DNA of 24,026 bases from the NCBI RefSeq assembly GCF_036788415.1, contig NZ_DAIQNN010000050.1, forward strand, positions 1 through 24,026. The letters are read 5' to 3'. How positions within the stretch are numbered: the stretch's first letter is position 1; the number at the start of each line of letters is the position of its first letter. Shown piece after piece: positions 1 to 6,731 of the stretch. The stretch is from Rubrimonas sp036788415 (GTDB lineage: Bacteria; Pseudomonadota; Alphaproteobacteria; Rhodobacterales; Rhodobacteraceae). The position numbers and the translations under genes were made by a program. A model generated the notes under the pieces. That model saw only the letters and a list, made by a program, of their open reading frames with translations, was not told the DNA's origin and ran no database searches.

Positions 1-530
1 CGCTGATCCGCAAGTTCGCCTGCGGCTATGTCGGCGGCGCCAAGGCGGTGCGGCCTGACATCGACGTGTTCCAGAACATGACCGGCACCACCGGCGCTGC
101 GTGGAACGACCCCGCCAAGGGGAGCGAACTCGCGCGCAGCCAGTTCGACCGGGGCGCCGAAGTGGTCTATCACGCCGCCGGCGGCACGGGCGTGGGCGTG
201 CTCCAAGCCGCCGCCGATGCGGGCAAGCTCGGCATCGGGGTCGACAGCAACCAGAACGGGCTTCACCCCGGACAGGTGCTGACGTCGATGGTCAAGGCGG
301 TGGACGTCGCGGTGAAGGCGACCTTCATGGACGCGATGAACGGGTCTTTCGAGCCCGGCTTCGAAGTGCTCGGCCTCGCCGAGGGCGGCGTCGGCTGGGC
401 GCTCGACGCGAACAACGAAGCCCTGATCACGCCCGAGATGAAGGCGGCGGTCGAGGCGGCGGCGGCGCAGATCGCGAGCGGCGAACTGGTCGTGCACGAC
501 TACATGTCCGACAGCGCCTGCCCCTATTGA
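1..530 (+). CDS. BMP/PnrA-type ABC transporter substrate-binding protein, 5'-truncated
   Basis: C-terminal part of a periplasmic nucleoside-binding protein of the BMP family (Med/PnrA-like), open from base 3 to the TGA at 528-530. The start lies outside the window. Visible family features are the segment RKFACGYVGGAK, the ligand-pocket stretch HAAGGTGVGVLQAAADAGKL, and GVDSNQNGLHPGQVLTS, which ends the sugar-binding lobe. The C-terminus carries a helix (residues EMKAAVEAAAAQI) and the tail VHDYMSDSACPY. The next gene encodes a close paralogue with the same motifs and starts 11 bases downstream, so the two form a tandem duplication. ATPase and permease genes of the same transporter class follow, together with nucleoside-cleaving enzymes, which supports nucleosides as ligand. 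The exact ligand (purine, pyrimidine or deoxynucleoside) cannot be read from the sequence. Confidence 0.93.
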   Translation, partial: LIRKFACGYVGGAKAVRPDIDVFQNMTGTTGAAWNDPAKGSELARSQFDRGAEVVYHAAGGTGVGVLQAAADAGKLGIGVDSNQNGLHPGQVLTSMVKAVDVAVKATFMDAMNGSFEPGFEVLGLAEGGVGWALDANNEALITPEMKAAVEAAAAQIASGELVVHDYMSDSACPY

Positions 531-541
531 GGGCGCAGGCG

Positions 542-1507
542 ATGCTGCTGCGCGCGCTCGCCGCGTCGCTCCTCTGGGCGGGCGCGGCGCTGGCCGACGC
601 CGCCATCGTCTATTCGACCGGCGGCAAGTTCGACGCCTCGTTCAACGAGAGCGCCTTCGCCGGCGTGGGCGCGTGGCGGGCCGAGACGGGCGGCGATGTC
701 GCCGAGTTCGAGCCGCGCGACATCGGCCAGATGACGCAAGGGTTGCGGCGCTTCGCGGCGCGCGGGCATGACCCGATCGTCGCCATCGGCTTCCTGCAGG
801 CCGGCGCGCTGTCGGATGTCGCGCCCGACCATCCCGGCGCCCGCTTCGCCATCGTCGACGCGGTGGTGGACGCGCCCAACGTGCAGTCCATCGTCTTCCG
901 TGAGCACGAGGCGGCCTATGTCGGCGGGATGCTCGCCGCCATGGCCAGCGAAAGCGGCGTGATCGGCGTGGTGGGCGGCATGGACATTCCGCTGATCCGC
1001 CGCTTCGCCTGCGGCTACGCGCTGGGGGCCAAGGCGCTCGACCCCTCCATCGAAGTGCTGGTCAACTTCGCCGGCGACACCCCCGCCGCCTTCTCCGACC
1101 CCGCGCGGGGCGCGGAACTCGCCCGCAGCCAGATCGAGCGCGGCGCCGATGTGATCCTCCAGGCCGCCGGCGGCACCGGGATCGGCGTGCTGCAAGCGGC
1201 GGCGGACGCCGGCGTGCTGGGGATCGGTTCCGACAGCAACCAGAACGGCCTGCACCCCGGCGCCGTGCTCACCAGCCTGCGCAAGCGGGTGGACGTTGCG
1301 GTGATGCGGGCGTTCTCGGACTGGACGCCGGGGGTGGTCTCGCTCGGCCTCGCCGAGAGCGGCATGGACTGGGCGCTGGACGAGCACAACGCCGGGCTGA
1401 TCACCGAGGAGATGCGCGCCAACGCCCTGTTCCTCGCCGCAGCCATCGCCAAGGGCGACGTGACGGTGCATGACAGCTCGACGGACGGCCCGTGCCCGGT
1501 GGAGTGA
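542..1507 (+). CDS. BMP/PnrA-type ABC transporter substrate-binding protein, second copy
   Basis: A 321-residue periplasmic nucleoside-binding protein. The ATG at 542 is preceded by a GAGGGCG ribosome site and gives a signal peptide (MLLRALAASLLWAGAALA, probable cleavage before DAAIVYST). There is no lipobox cysteine, so it is probably soluble in the periplasm. BMP-family features are STGGKFDASFNESAF near the N-terminus, VAIGFLQAGAL, GVVGGMDIPLIRRFACGY, QAAGGTGIGVLQAAADAG and GSDSNQNGLHPGAVLTS. It resembles the upstream truncated gene closely along its C-terminal half, with the same CPx ending, so it is a tandem duplicate whose ligand range may have diverged. The last codons overlap the start of the ATPase gene by 4 or 16 bases depending on which GTG is used, indicating co-translation with the transporter. 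Confidence 0.95.
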   Translation: MLLRALAASLLWAGAALADAAIVYSTGGKFDASFNESAFAGVGAWRAETGGDVAEFEPRDIGQMTQGLRRFAARGHDPIVAIGFLQAGALSDVAPDHPGARFAIVDAVVDAPNVQSIVFREHEAAYVGGMLAAMASESGVIGVVGGMDIPLIRRFACGYALGAKALDPSIEVLVNFAGDTPAAFSDPARGAELARSQIERGADVILQAAGGTGIGVLQAAADAGVLGIGSDSNQNGLHPGAVLTSLRKRVDVAVMRAFSDWTPGVVSLGLAESGMDWALDEHNAGLITEEMRANALFLAAAIAKGDVTVHDSSTDGPCPVE

Positions 1508-3018
1508 ACCCCGCCATCGAGCTGATCGGCGTCGACAAGCGCTTCGGCGCCGTCCACGCCAACCGCGACATCCATCTCACGGTCGCCAAGGGCGAAATTC
1601 ACGGCATCGTCGGTGAAAACGGCGCCGGGAAATCGACGCTCATGTCGATCCTCTACGGCTTCTACCGCGCCGACGCCGGCGAGATCCGGGTGCGCGGAAA
1701 GCCCGTCGAGATCCATGACAGCCAGGCCGCGATCCGCGCCGGGATCGGCATGGTCCACCAGCATTTCATGCTCGTGGAGCCCTTCACCGTGCTGGAGAAC
1801 CTGATGCTCGGCGCCGAGGGCGGGGCAGTGCTCGCGAAGGGCGTCGCGCGCGCGCGGGCCGAGCTGGAGCGGCTCGAGCGCGAGTATCGCCTGCGGGTGG
1901 ACCCCGACGCGGTGGTGGGCGACCTGCCGGTCGGCGCGCAGCAGCGGGTGGAGATCCTGAAGGCGCTGTTCCGCGGCGCCGACATCCTGATCCTCGACGA
2001 GCCCACCGGCGTGCTGACGCCCGAGGAGGCGGACGACCTGTTCCGCATCCTCCGCCGCCTGCGCGAGGAGGGGAAAACCGTCATCCTGATCACCCACAAG
2101 CTGCGCGAGATCATGGCGGTGACGGATGCTGTCAGCGTGATGCGGCAGGGCGCGATGGTGGCGACCTATCGCACGGCGGAAACCTCGGTGGAGCAACTCG
2201 CCGAGGCGATGGTCGGGCGGCGCGTGCTGCTGCGGGTGGAGAAGGGGCCGGCGCATCCCGGCGCGGTGCGGCTCGCCGTCGAGGGCGCGCAGGTGATCGA
2301 CGCGCAAGGCGTGGAGCGGCTGCGCGACGTGTCGTTGCACGTGCGCGCGGGCGAGATCGTGGGCGTGGCGGGCGTCAGCGGCAACGGCCAGTCGGAACTT
2401 CTGGAAGCGGTGGCGGGCATCAGGCCCCTCAGCGCCGGGCGCGTTCTGGTGGGCGGCCAGCCCCTGCCGCCCGACCCGGCGCAGGCGCGGGCGCTGCGCG
2501 TGGCGCATGTGCCGGAGGACCGCCACCGCATGGGGCTGGTGACGCCGTTTCAGGCGCGCGAGAACAGCATCCTCGGCTATCACGGCGCGCCGGCGCTCGC
2601 GCGCGGGCTGTTCCTGAACCGCCGCGCAGTGGCCGAGAAATGCGCCCGCGACATGGCCGATTTCGACGTGCGCCCGCCCGACCCGGCCCTGAAAACCTCG
2701 AACTTCTCGGGCGGCAACCAGCAGAAGATCGTGCTGGCCCGCGAGATCGAGGAGGACCCCGACGTGCTGATCGTCGGCCAGCCGACGCGCGGCGTGGATG
2801 TCGGCGCCATCGAGGCGATCCACCGGAGGCTGATCGCCCTGCGCGATGCGGGCAAGGCGATCCTGCTGGTCTCGACCGAACTCGACGAAGTGCGGGCGCT
2901 GTCGGACCGGATATTGGTGATGTTCGACGGGCGGATCGTCGGCGACTGCGCGCCGGAGACGCCCGAGGCGGAGATCGGCCTGATGATGGCGGGCGCAGGG
3001 CGGGAGCGGGCGGCGTGA
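1492..3018 (+). CDS. Nucleoside ABC transporter ATP-binding protein (two NBDs)
   Basis: A 508-residue cytoplasmic ATPase with two nucleotide-binding domains in one chain, the arrangement of sugar and BMP-linked nucleoside importers (YufO/NupA-like). NBD1: Walker A GENGAGKST at residues 41-49, Q-loop MVHQHFML, a weak signature (PVGAQQRVE in place of LSGGQ), Walker B ILILDEPT, switch ITHKL. NBD2: degenerate Walker A GVSGNGQSE, full signature FSGGNQQK, and VLIVGQPTRGVDVGAIE in place of a normal Walker B, as usual for this family. GTG 1492 is the longest start; GTG 1504 overlaps the preceding stop by 4 bases (GTGA) and is a good alternative. The C-terminal tail EIGLMMAGAGRERAA is repeated further on at 4254-4301. 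The operon's permease genes should follow directly but lie about 1.6 kb away because of an insertion. Confidence 0.95.
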   Translation: MPGGVNPAIELIGVDKRFGAVHANRDIHLTVAKGEIHGIVGENGAGKSTLMSILYGFYRADAGEIRVRGKPVEIHDSQAAIRAGIGMVHQHFMLVEPFTVLENLMLGAEGGAVLAKGVARARAELERLEREYRLRVDPDAVVGDLPVGAQQRVEILKALFRGADILILDEPTGVLTPEEADDLFRILRRLREEGKTVILITHKLREIMAVTDAVSVMRQGAMVATYRTAETSVEQLAEAMVGRRVLLRVEKGPAHPGAVRLAVEGAQVIDAQGVERLRDVSLHVRAGEIVGVAGVSGNGQSELLEAVAGIRPLSAGRVLVGGQPLPPDPAQARALRVAHVPEDRHRMGLVTPFQARENSILGYHGAPALARGLFLNRRAVAEKCARDMADFDVRPPDPALKTSNFSGGNQQKIVLAREIEEDPDVLIVGQPTRGVDVGAIEAIHRRLIALRDAGKAILLVSTELDEVRALSDRILVMFDGRIVGDCAPETPEAEIGLMMAGAGRERAA

Positions 3019-3022
3019 GCGA
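2971..3022 (+). repeat. Left copy of ~52-bp imperfect direct repeat (ATPase gene 3' end)
   Basis: These are the last 15 sense codons, stop codon and next few bases of the ATPase gene. A second copy lies at 4254-4305. Aligned by eye without gaps, 45 of 52 bases match. The matched region starts at the codon pair GAG ATC and runs through TGAGCGA. The copies bracket the restriction-modification gene pair. The differences include silent and amino-acid changes, so the copies are not recent duplicates of each other. Confidence 0.85.
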
Positions 3023-3617
3023 CGCCGACCCCGACTTCGCGCGCCTTCAGGCGAAATTCGAGATCTTCGACTGGCGCAACGCGCTGGCGCTGCTTCGGCA
3101 CGTCAACGCCGCGGAATGGCGCGACATCGTCGAGGTTCTCGGCGGCTTCGAGCTTCGCCACAGCGACCTCGCCGTCGGCGGCGGCAACAAGTCCGGCGTG
3201 TCCCGCTCGATCGACGGGGAACTCTACGCGCGCGGCTGGATCGAGAAGTCCTTCGACACGCATTTCGTCGTGGACGGGGTCGATTATCCGAGCCCCACCC
3301 ACAGCGTCGATTGCTTCAAGGGCCGCGTCGCGCTGGAGATGGAGTGGAACAACAAGGACCCGTTTTTCGACCGCGATCTGAACAACTTCCGCCTGCTCTA
3401 CGATCTGCGCATCATCGACCTCGGCATCATCGTCACGCGCAGCACGGCGCTAGAGCAGGTGTTGCGTTCCATCGGCAGAGCGACCACAACATACGGGAAG
3501 GCGACGACGCACACCGAGAAGCTGTATCCGAAAATCCTCGGGGGCGGGGCGGGCGGATGCCCTGTGCTGGTGTTCGGTATCAAGGGGAGCGCCTATGTCG
3601 ACGACCGAGGAACTTGA
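3015..3617 (+). CDS. BglII-family type II restriction endonuclease
   Basis: A 200-residue protein starting at a GTG that overlaps the ATPase stop (GTGA). It looks like a BglII/BstYI-family endonuclease (BglII itself is 223 residues). The recognisable core is residues 95-125, THSVDCFKGRVALEMEWNNK followed by DPFFDRDLNNF. This places a D99-x8-E108-x-E110 catalytic cluster like the Asp/Glu/Gln set known from BglII, with Glu in the last position. DLRIIDLGIIVTRS follows, as in the family's core beta strand. The N-terminal half is helical, then GGGNKSGVSRSIDG. The next gene, overlapping by 23 bases, encodes an adenine methyltransferase, the expected protective partner. Base composition is lower in GC than the transporter genes in places (about 58% over 3481-3540 by hand count). 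The recognition site cannot be read from the sequence. RGATCY-like targets are the family precedent only. Confidence 0.85.
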   Translation: MSDADPDFARLQAKFEIFDWRNALALLRHVNAAEWRDIVEVLGGFELRHSDLAVGGGNKSGVSRSIDGELYARGWIEKSFDTHFVVDGVDYPSPTHSVDCFKGRVALEMEWNNKDPFFDRDLNNFRLLYDLRIIDLGIIVTRSTALEQVLRSIGRATTTYGKATTHTEKLYPKILGGGAGGCPVLVFGIKGSAYVDDRGT

Positions 3618-4245
3618 TCGGACCATCGCCGATTTCCGGGCGTCCCTCGGCGGAAAGCGCTTCCGCACGATTCTCGCCGATCCGCCGTGGCGCTTCGTGA
3701 ACCGCACCGGCAAGATGGCGCCCGAGCATCGCCGGCTGAACCGCTACCTGACGCTTTCCGCCGACGAAATCGCGATGTTGCCGGTCGGCGAGGTGCTGGA
3801 CGCGCCCGCGCATCTCTATCTCTGGACGCCCAACGCGCTCTTGCCGGAGGCGCTGTCGGTGATGAGCGCATGGGGATTCGAATACAAGACCAACATCGTC
3901 TGGCGGAAAATCCGCAAGGACGGCGGTTCGGACGGGCGGGGCGTCGGCTTCTACTTCCGCAACGTCACCGAGATGATCCTGTTCGGCGTGCGCGGCAAGA
4001 ACGCGCGGACGCTGGCGGCGGGCCGGCGGCAGGTCAACTATCTGGAGTCGCGCAAGCGCGAACACTCGCGCAAGCCCGACGAGCAATACGAGCTGATCGA
4101 GGCCTGTTCCGGCGGGCCCTATCTGGAGCTGTTCGCGCGCGGCACGCGACCGGGCTGGACTTATTGGGGCAATCAGGCCGACGACGGCTACGCACCGCAT
4201 TGGCCAACCTACGCCCACAATTCGGCGGTGAAGGCGGCGGAGTGA
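3595..4245 (+). CDS. MT-A70 family DNA N6-adenine methyltransferase
   Basis: A 216-residue methyltransferase starting at ATG 3595 behind a GGGGAG ribosome site, inside the end of the endonuclease gene. The catalytic motif DPPW is at residues 29-32 in TILADPPWRF. Other MT-A70 hallmarks are LYLWTPNALLPEAL, MSAWGFEYKTNIVWRK, FRNVTEMILFGVRGK, the REHSRKPDEQYELIE block and the C-terminal YLELFAR...GWTYWGNQ. Members of this family methylate adenine N6 in DNA (M.MunI type) or RNA. Pairing with a BglII-like nuclease points to the protective half of a type II restriction-modification system. No separate specificity domain is visible. Its stop overlaps the ATG of an 18-codon remnant of the ATPase tail (TGATG), so translation could pass on downstream. 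No control (C) protein gene or obvious private promoter was seen. Confidence 0.92.
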   Translation: MSTTEELDRTIADFRASLGGKRFRTILADPPWRFVNRTGKMAPEHRRLNRYLTLSADEIAMLPVGEVLDAPAHLYLWTPNALLPEALSVMSAWGFEYKTNIVWRKIRKDGGSDGRGVGFYFRNVTEMILFGVRGKNARTLAAGRRQVNYLESRKREHSRKPDEQYELIEACSGGPYLELFARGTRPGWTYWGNQADDGYAPHWPTYAHNSAVKAAE

Positions 4246-4301
4246 TGAGGCCGGAGATCGGGCTGATGATGCCGGGCGCGGGGCGGGAGAAGGCTACGTG
4301 A
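4245..4301 (+). pseudogene. Duplicated ATPase C-terminal tail, readable as an 18-codon ORF
   Basis: A short open frame beginning at ATG 4245, which overlaps the methyltransferase stop, and ending at TGA 4299-4301. It encodes 18 residues whose last 15, EIGLMMPGAGREKAT, match the ATPase C-terminus EIGLMMAGAGRERAA in the same frame up to the stop. It is not a functional gene on its own. It is most simply the 3' end of a second ATPase allele left beside the inserted module. Because its start overlaps the upstream stop and its stop overlaps the next gene's GTG, it could still carry ribosomes from one gene to the next. Confidence 0.8.
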
Positions 4302-4305
4302 GCGA
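4254..4305 (+). repeat. Right copy of ~52-bp imperfect direct repeat
   Basis: Matches 2971-3022 at 45 of 52 positions by eye, including the stop codon and following GCGA. It lies between the methyltransferase gene and the AT-rich gene, about 1.28 kb from the left copy. With the left copy it defines the borders of the restriction-modification insertion. Confidence 0.85.
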
Positions 4306-4660
4306 TCAGCTTCCAACATGGGTAATTTGGCTTCAAGCTCTTTCAGTTCCCGTTGGCGTAAGTGCTGCAATAATATTTGGAGGACTAAATTATGCTCTTT
4401 CTGTTATTCGAAGGAAAGACGATTTCTTCTTTAAAAGGATAGATGCAATTGCAGAATCGCATTACGTTTTTATTGTTGCGCGCATTGGAAAAGAAGAAAA
4501 AGCGTTTGAGATTCCTCGTGTAGCTGCGAAAGTAGCTTATTTCTTCGGATTGGATCACGCAAAGAGACTTATCGATCTGATCGAGAACGGGGACGCAGAG
4601 GCGTTCGGATTCTTTCTTGGGGAGTTGCAAACGATCGCGCAAAGGGGAAGATTCCGATGA
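4298..4660 (+). CDS. Orphan AT-rich small membrane protein
   Basis: A 120-residue protein that I do not recognise. GTG 4298 overlaps the stop of the duplicated tail, and its TGA overlaps the ATG of the first permease gene (ATGA). One hydrophobic segment, about residues 8-33 (from WVIWLQALSVPVGVSAAIIF), is followed by a positively charged patch RRKDD. The remaining ~85 residues form a charged, probably cytoplasmic domain rich in Phe, Lys and Glu, containing RVAAKVAYFFGLDHAKRLIDL. Hand-counted GC is about 42% over 4321-4620, against about 70% in the adjacent permease gene, and the codons are A/T-ending, unlike every neighbour. This is strong evidence of recent transfer. A defence or accessory role beside the restriction-modification pair is possible but is inference. 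Confidence 0.8.
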   Translation: MSDQLPTWVIWLQALSVPVGVSAAIIFGGLNYALSVIRRKDDFFFKRIDAIAESHYVFIVARIGKEEKAFEIPRVAAKVAYFFGLDHAKRLIDLIENGDAEAFGFFLGELQTIAQRGRFR

Positions 4661-5769
4661 CCCTGCCCGCCGCCCCCCTCCCCCGCTGGGTCGACATCGG
4701 CCTGATCCCGCTGCTCAATCTGACGGCGGCTTTCCTCATCGCCGGCCTCGTCGTGCTCGCCATCGGCGAGGACCCGCTGGAGGCGACGCGGATCATCCTC
4801 GCAGGCGCGCTCGGCTGGGGCGAGGGGGTGGGGTTCACCCTCTACTACGCCACCAACTTCATCTTCACTGGGCTCGCCGTGGCGGTGGCCTTCCATGCCG
4901 GGCTGTTCAACATCGGCGGCGAGGGGCAGGCCTATGTCGGAGGGCTCGGCGTGGCGGCAGCCTGCCTCGCGTTCGACAGCCTGCTGCCGTGGTGGGCGGT
5001 GTTTCCGCTGGCCGCGATGGGCGCTGCGGCCTGCGGGGCGGGGTGGGCGCTGGTCCCGGCCTATCTTCAGGCCAGGCGCGGCAGCCATGTCGTGATCACC
5101 ACCATCATGTTCAACTTCATCGCCGCCTCGCTGATGGTGTGGCTGCTGGTGGACGTGCTCTCGCCGCCCGGCTCGATGGCGCCCGAGACGCGGACTTTCG
5201 CCGAGGGCGGGCGGCTGCCGAAGCTCGACTGGCTGCTGGCGCCCTTCGGCCTGCGCATAGGCTCGGCGCCGCTCAACGTGGCGCTGCTGCTGGCGCTGGC
5301 CTCCTGCGTTGCGGTGTGGGCGCTGATCTGGCGCTCGCGGCTCGGCTACGAGATCCGCACATTCGGCGCGAGCCCGACGGCGGCGGTCTATGCGGGCGTC
5401 TCGCCGGTGAAGATCACGCTGGTCGCGATGGGGATTTCCGGGGCGCTTGCGGGGATGATGGCGCTGAACTCGGTGATGGGCGAGCAGAACCGGCTTGTGT
5501 TCGAGTTCGTCGGCGGCGCGGGCTTCGTGGGGATCGCGGTGGCGCTGATGGGGCGCGCGCATCCGGCGGGCATCGTGCTGGCGGCGGTGCTGTTCGGCGT
5601 GCTCTATCAGGGCGGGGCGGAGCTGGCCTTCGAGAAGCCGTCCATCACGCGCGACATGATCGTGATGATCCAGGGGCTGGTGATCCTGTTCGCCGGCGCG
5701 CTGGAGTTCCTGTTCCGCCCGGCGCTGGCGCGGCTGTTCTCGCCGCGCCGCGAAAGGGCGCCCGCATGA
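4657..5769 (+). CDS. Nucleoside ABC transporter permease, subunit 1
   Basis: A 370-residue inner-membrane permease of the BPD_transp_2 family (YufP/NupP-like, related to RbsC). Several hydrophobic segments are evident, starting with LIPLLNLTAAFLIAGLVVLA. The conserved loop AVAFHAGLFNIGGEGQAYVGGL and the GYEIRTFGASPTAAVYAGVS motif, which contacts the ATPase, are both present. HVVITTIMFNFIAASLM also fits the family. The extra ~60-residue loop before the second half (LSPPGSMAPETRTFAEGGRLP) is normal for subunit 1. The start ATG 4657 overlaps the stop of the AT-rich orphan gene and is preceded by GGGGAAG. It pairs with the next permease to form the membrane channel, powered by the double-NBD ATPase encoded upstream of the insertion. 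Confidence 0.94.
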   Translation: MTLPAAPLPRWVDIGLIPLLNLTAAFLIAGLVVLAIGEDPLEATRIILAGALGWGEGVGFTLYYATNFIFTGLAVAVAFHAGLFNIGGEGQAYVGGLGVAAACLAFDSLLPWWAVFPLAAMGAAACGAGWALVPAYLQARRGSHVVITTIMFNFIAASLMVWLLVDVLSPPGSMAPETRTFAEGGRLPKLDWLLAPFGLRIGSAPLNVALLLALASCVAVWALIWRSRLGYEIRTFGASPTAAVYAGVSPVKITLVAMGISGALAGMMALNSVMGEQNRLVFEFVGGAGFVGIAVALMGRAHPAGIVLAAVLFGVLYQGGAELAFEKPSITRDMIVMIQGLVILFAGALEFLFRPALARLFSPRRERAPA

Positions 5770-6731
5770 TCGAGACGGTCGTCCTGCTGCTCGACAGCAC
5801 GCTGCGGCTTTCGGCGCCGCTGCTGCTGGCCTGCCTCGCGGGGCTCTATTCCGAGCGGGCGGGCGTGTTCGACATCGGGCTCGAAGGCAAGATGCTGGCG
5901 GCGGCCTTCGCGGCGGCGGCGACGGCGGCGGTCACGGGGTCGGCGTGGGTCGGGCTCGGGGCGGCGCTGCTGGCCTCGCTGGTCTTCGCGCTGATCCACG
6001 GCTTCGCCTGCATCACGGCGCGGGGCGAGCAGATCGTGTCGGGCGTCGCGCTCAACTTCCTCGCCGCGGGGCTGACGGCGGTGCTCGGCCATGCGTGGTT
6101 CAGCCAGGGCGGCAAGACCCCCGCCCTGCCCCGCGACGCCCGCCTCGGGCCGATCGAGCTTCCCTTCGCGCAGACGCTCGCCGACATTCCCCTGCTCGGG
6201 CCGATCTGGTCGGAACTCCTCTCGGGCCATTCCCTGCCGGTCTATCTCGCCTTCGCCGCAGCGCCGATCAGCTGGTGGGTGCTCTGGCGCACGCGCTTCG
6301 GGCTCCGGCTGCGGGCGGCGGGCGAGAACCCCGCCGCGCTCGACACTGCGGGCGTCTCGGTGATCCGCACGCGCTACATGGGCGTCATGGTGTGCGGGCT
6401 CCTGTGCGGGGTGGCGGGGGCGTATCTGTCGCTCGCGCAATCGGCGGGGTTCATCCCCAACATGTCGGCCGGCAAGGGCTTCATCGCGCTCGCCGCCCTG
6501 ATCTTCGCCAAGTGGCGCCCGATGCAGGCGATGGCGGCCTGCCTGCTCTTCGGCTTTCTGGATGCGGCGGCGATCCGGCTTCAGGGCGCGGAGTTGCCGC
6601 TGATCGGGCCGGCGCCGGTTCAGCTCATTCAGGCGGCGCCGTATATCCTTACAGTCGTGCTGCTGGCCGGGTTCATCGGCCGCGCGATCCCGCCAAAGGC
6701 GGGCGGTCGGCCCTATGTGAAGGAGCGGTAA
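5766..6731 (+). CDS. Nucleoside ABC transporter permease, subunit 2
   Basis: A 321-residue second permease of the BPD_transp_2 family (YufQ/NupQ-like). ATG 5766 overlaps the preceding stop by 4 bases. Family motifs are LYSERAGVFDIGLEGKMLAA near the N-terminus, ARGEQIVSGVALNFLAAGL, and GLRLRAAGENPAALDTAGVS, the coupling-loop equivalent. SAGKGFIALAALIFAKWRP and a last hydrophobic segment YILTVVLLAGFIGRA follow. Length is normal for the subunit. Its TAA overlaps the cdd start by one base (TAATG), tying transport to catabolism within one transcript. Confidence 0.94.
   Translation: MIETVVLLLDSTLRLSAPLLLACLAGLYSERAGVFDIGLEGKMLAAAFAAAATAAVTGSAWVGLGAALLASLVFALIHGFACITARGEQIVSGVALNFLAAGLTAVLGHAWFSQGGKTPALPRDARLGPIELPFAQTLADIPLLGPIWSELLSGHSLPVYLAFAAAPISWWVLWRTRFGLRLRAAGENPAALDTAGVSVIRTRYMGVMVCGLLCGVAGAYLSLAQSAGFIPNMSAGKGFIALAALIFAKWRPMQAMAACLLFGFLDAAAIRLQGAELPLIGPAPVQLIQAAPYILTVVLLAGFIGRAIPPKAGGRPYVKER

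Noticed and set aside
3016..3022. TGAGCGA after both ATPase tails as a specific recombination core
   Set aside because: TGAGCG follows other stops here as well (cdd, deoB, the amidoligase), so this part of the match is common stop context and not evidence by itself. The coding part of the repeat carries the argument.
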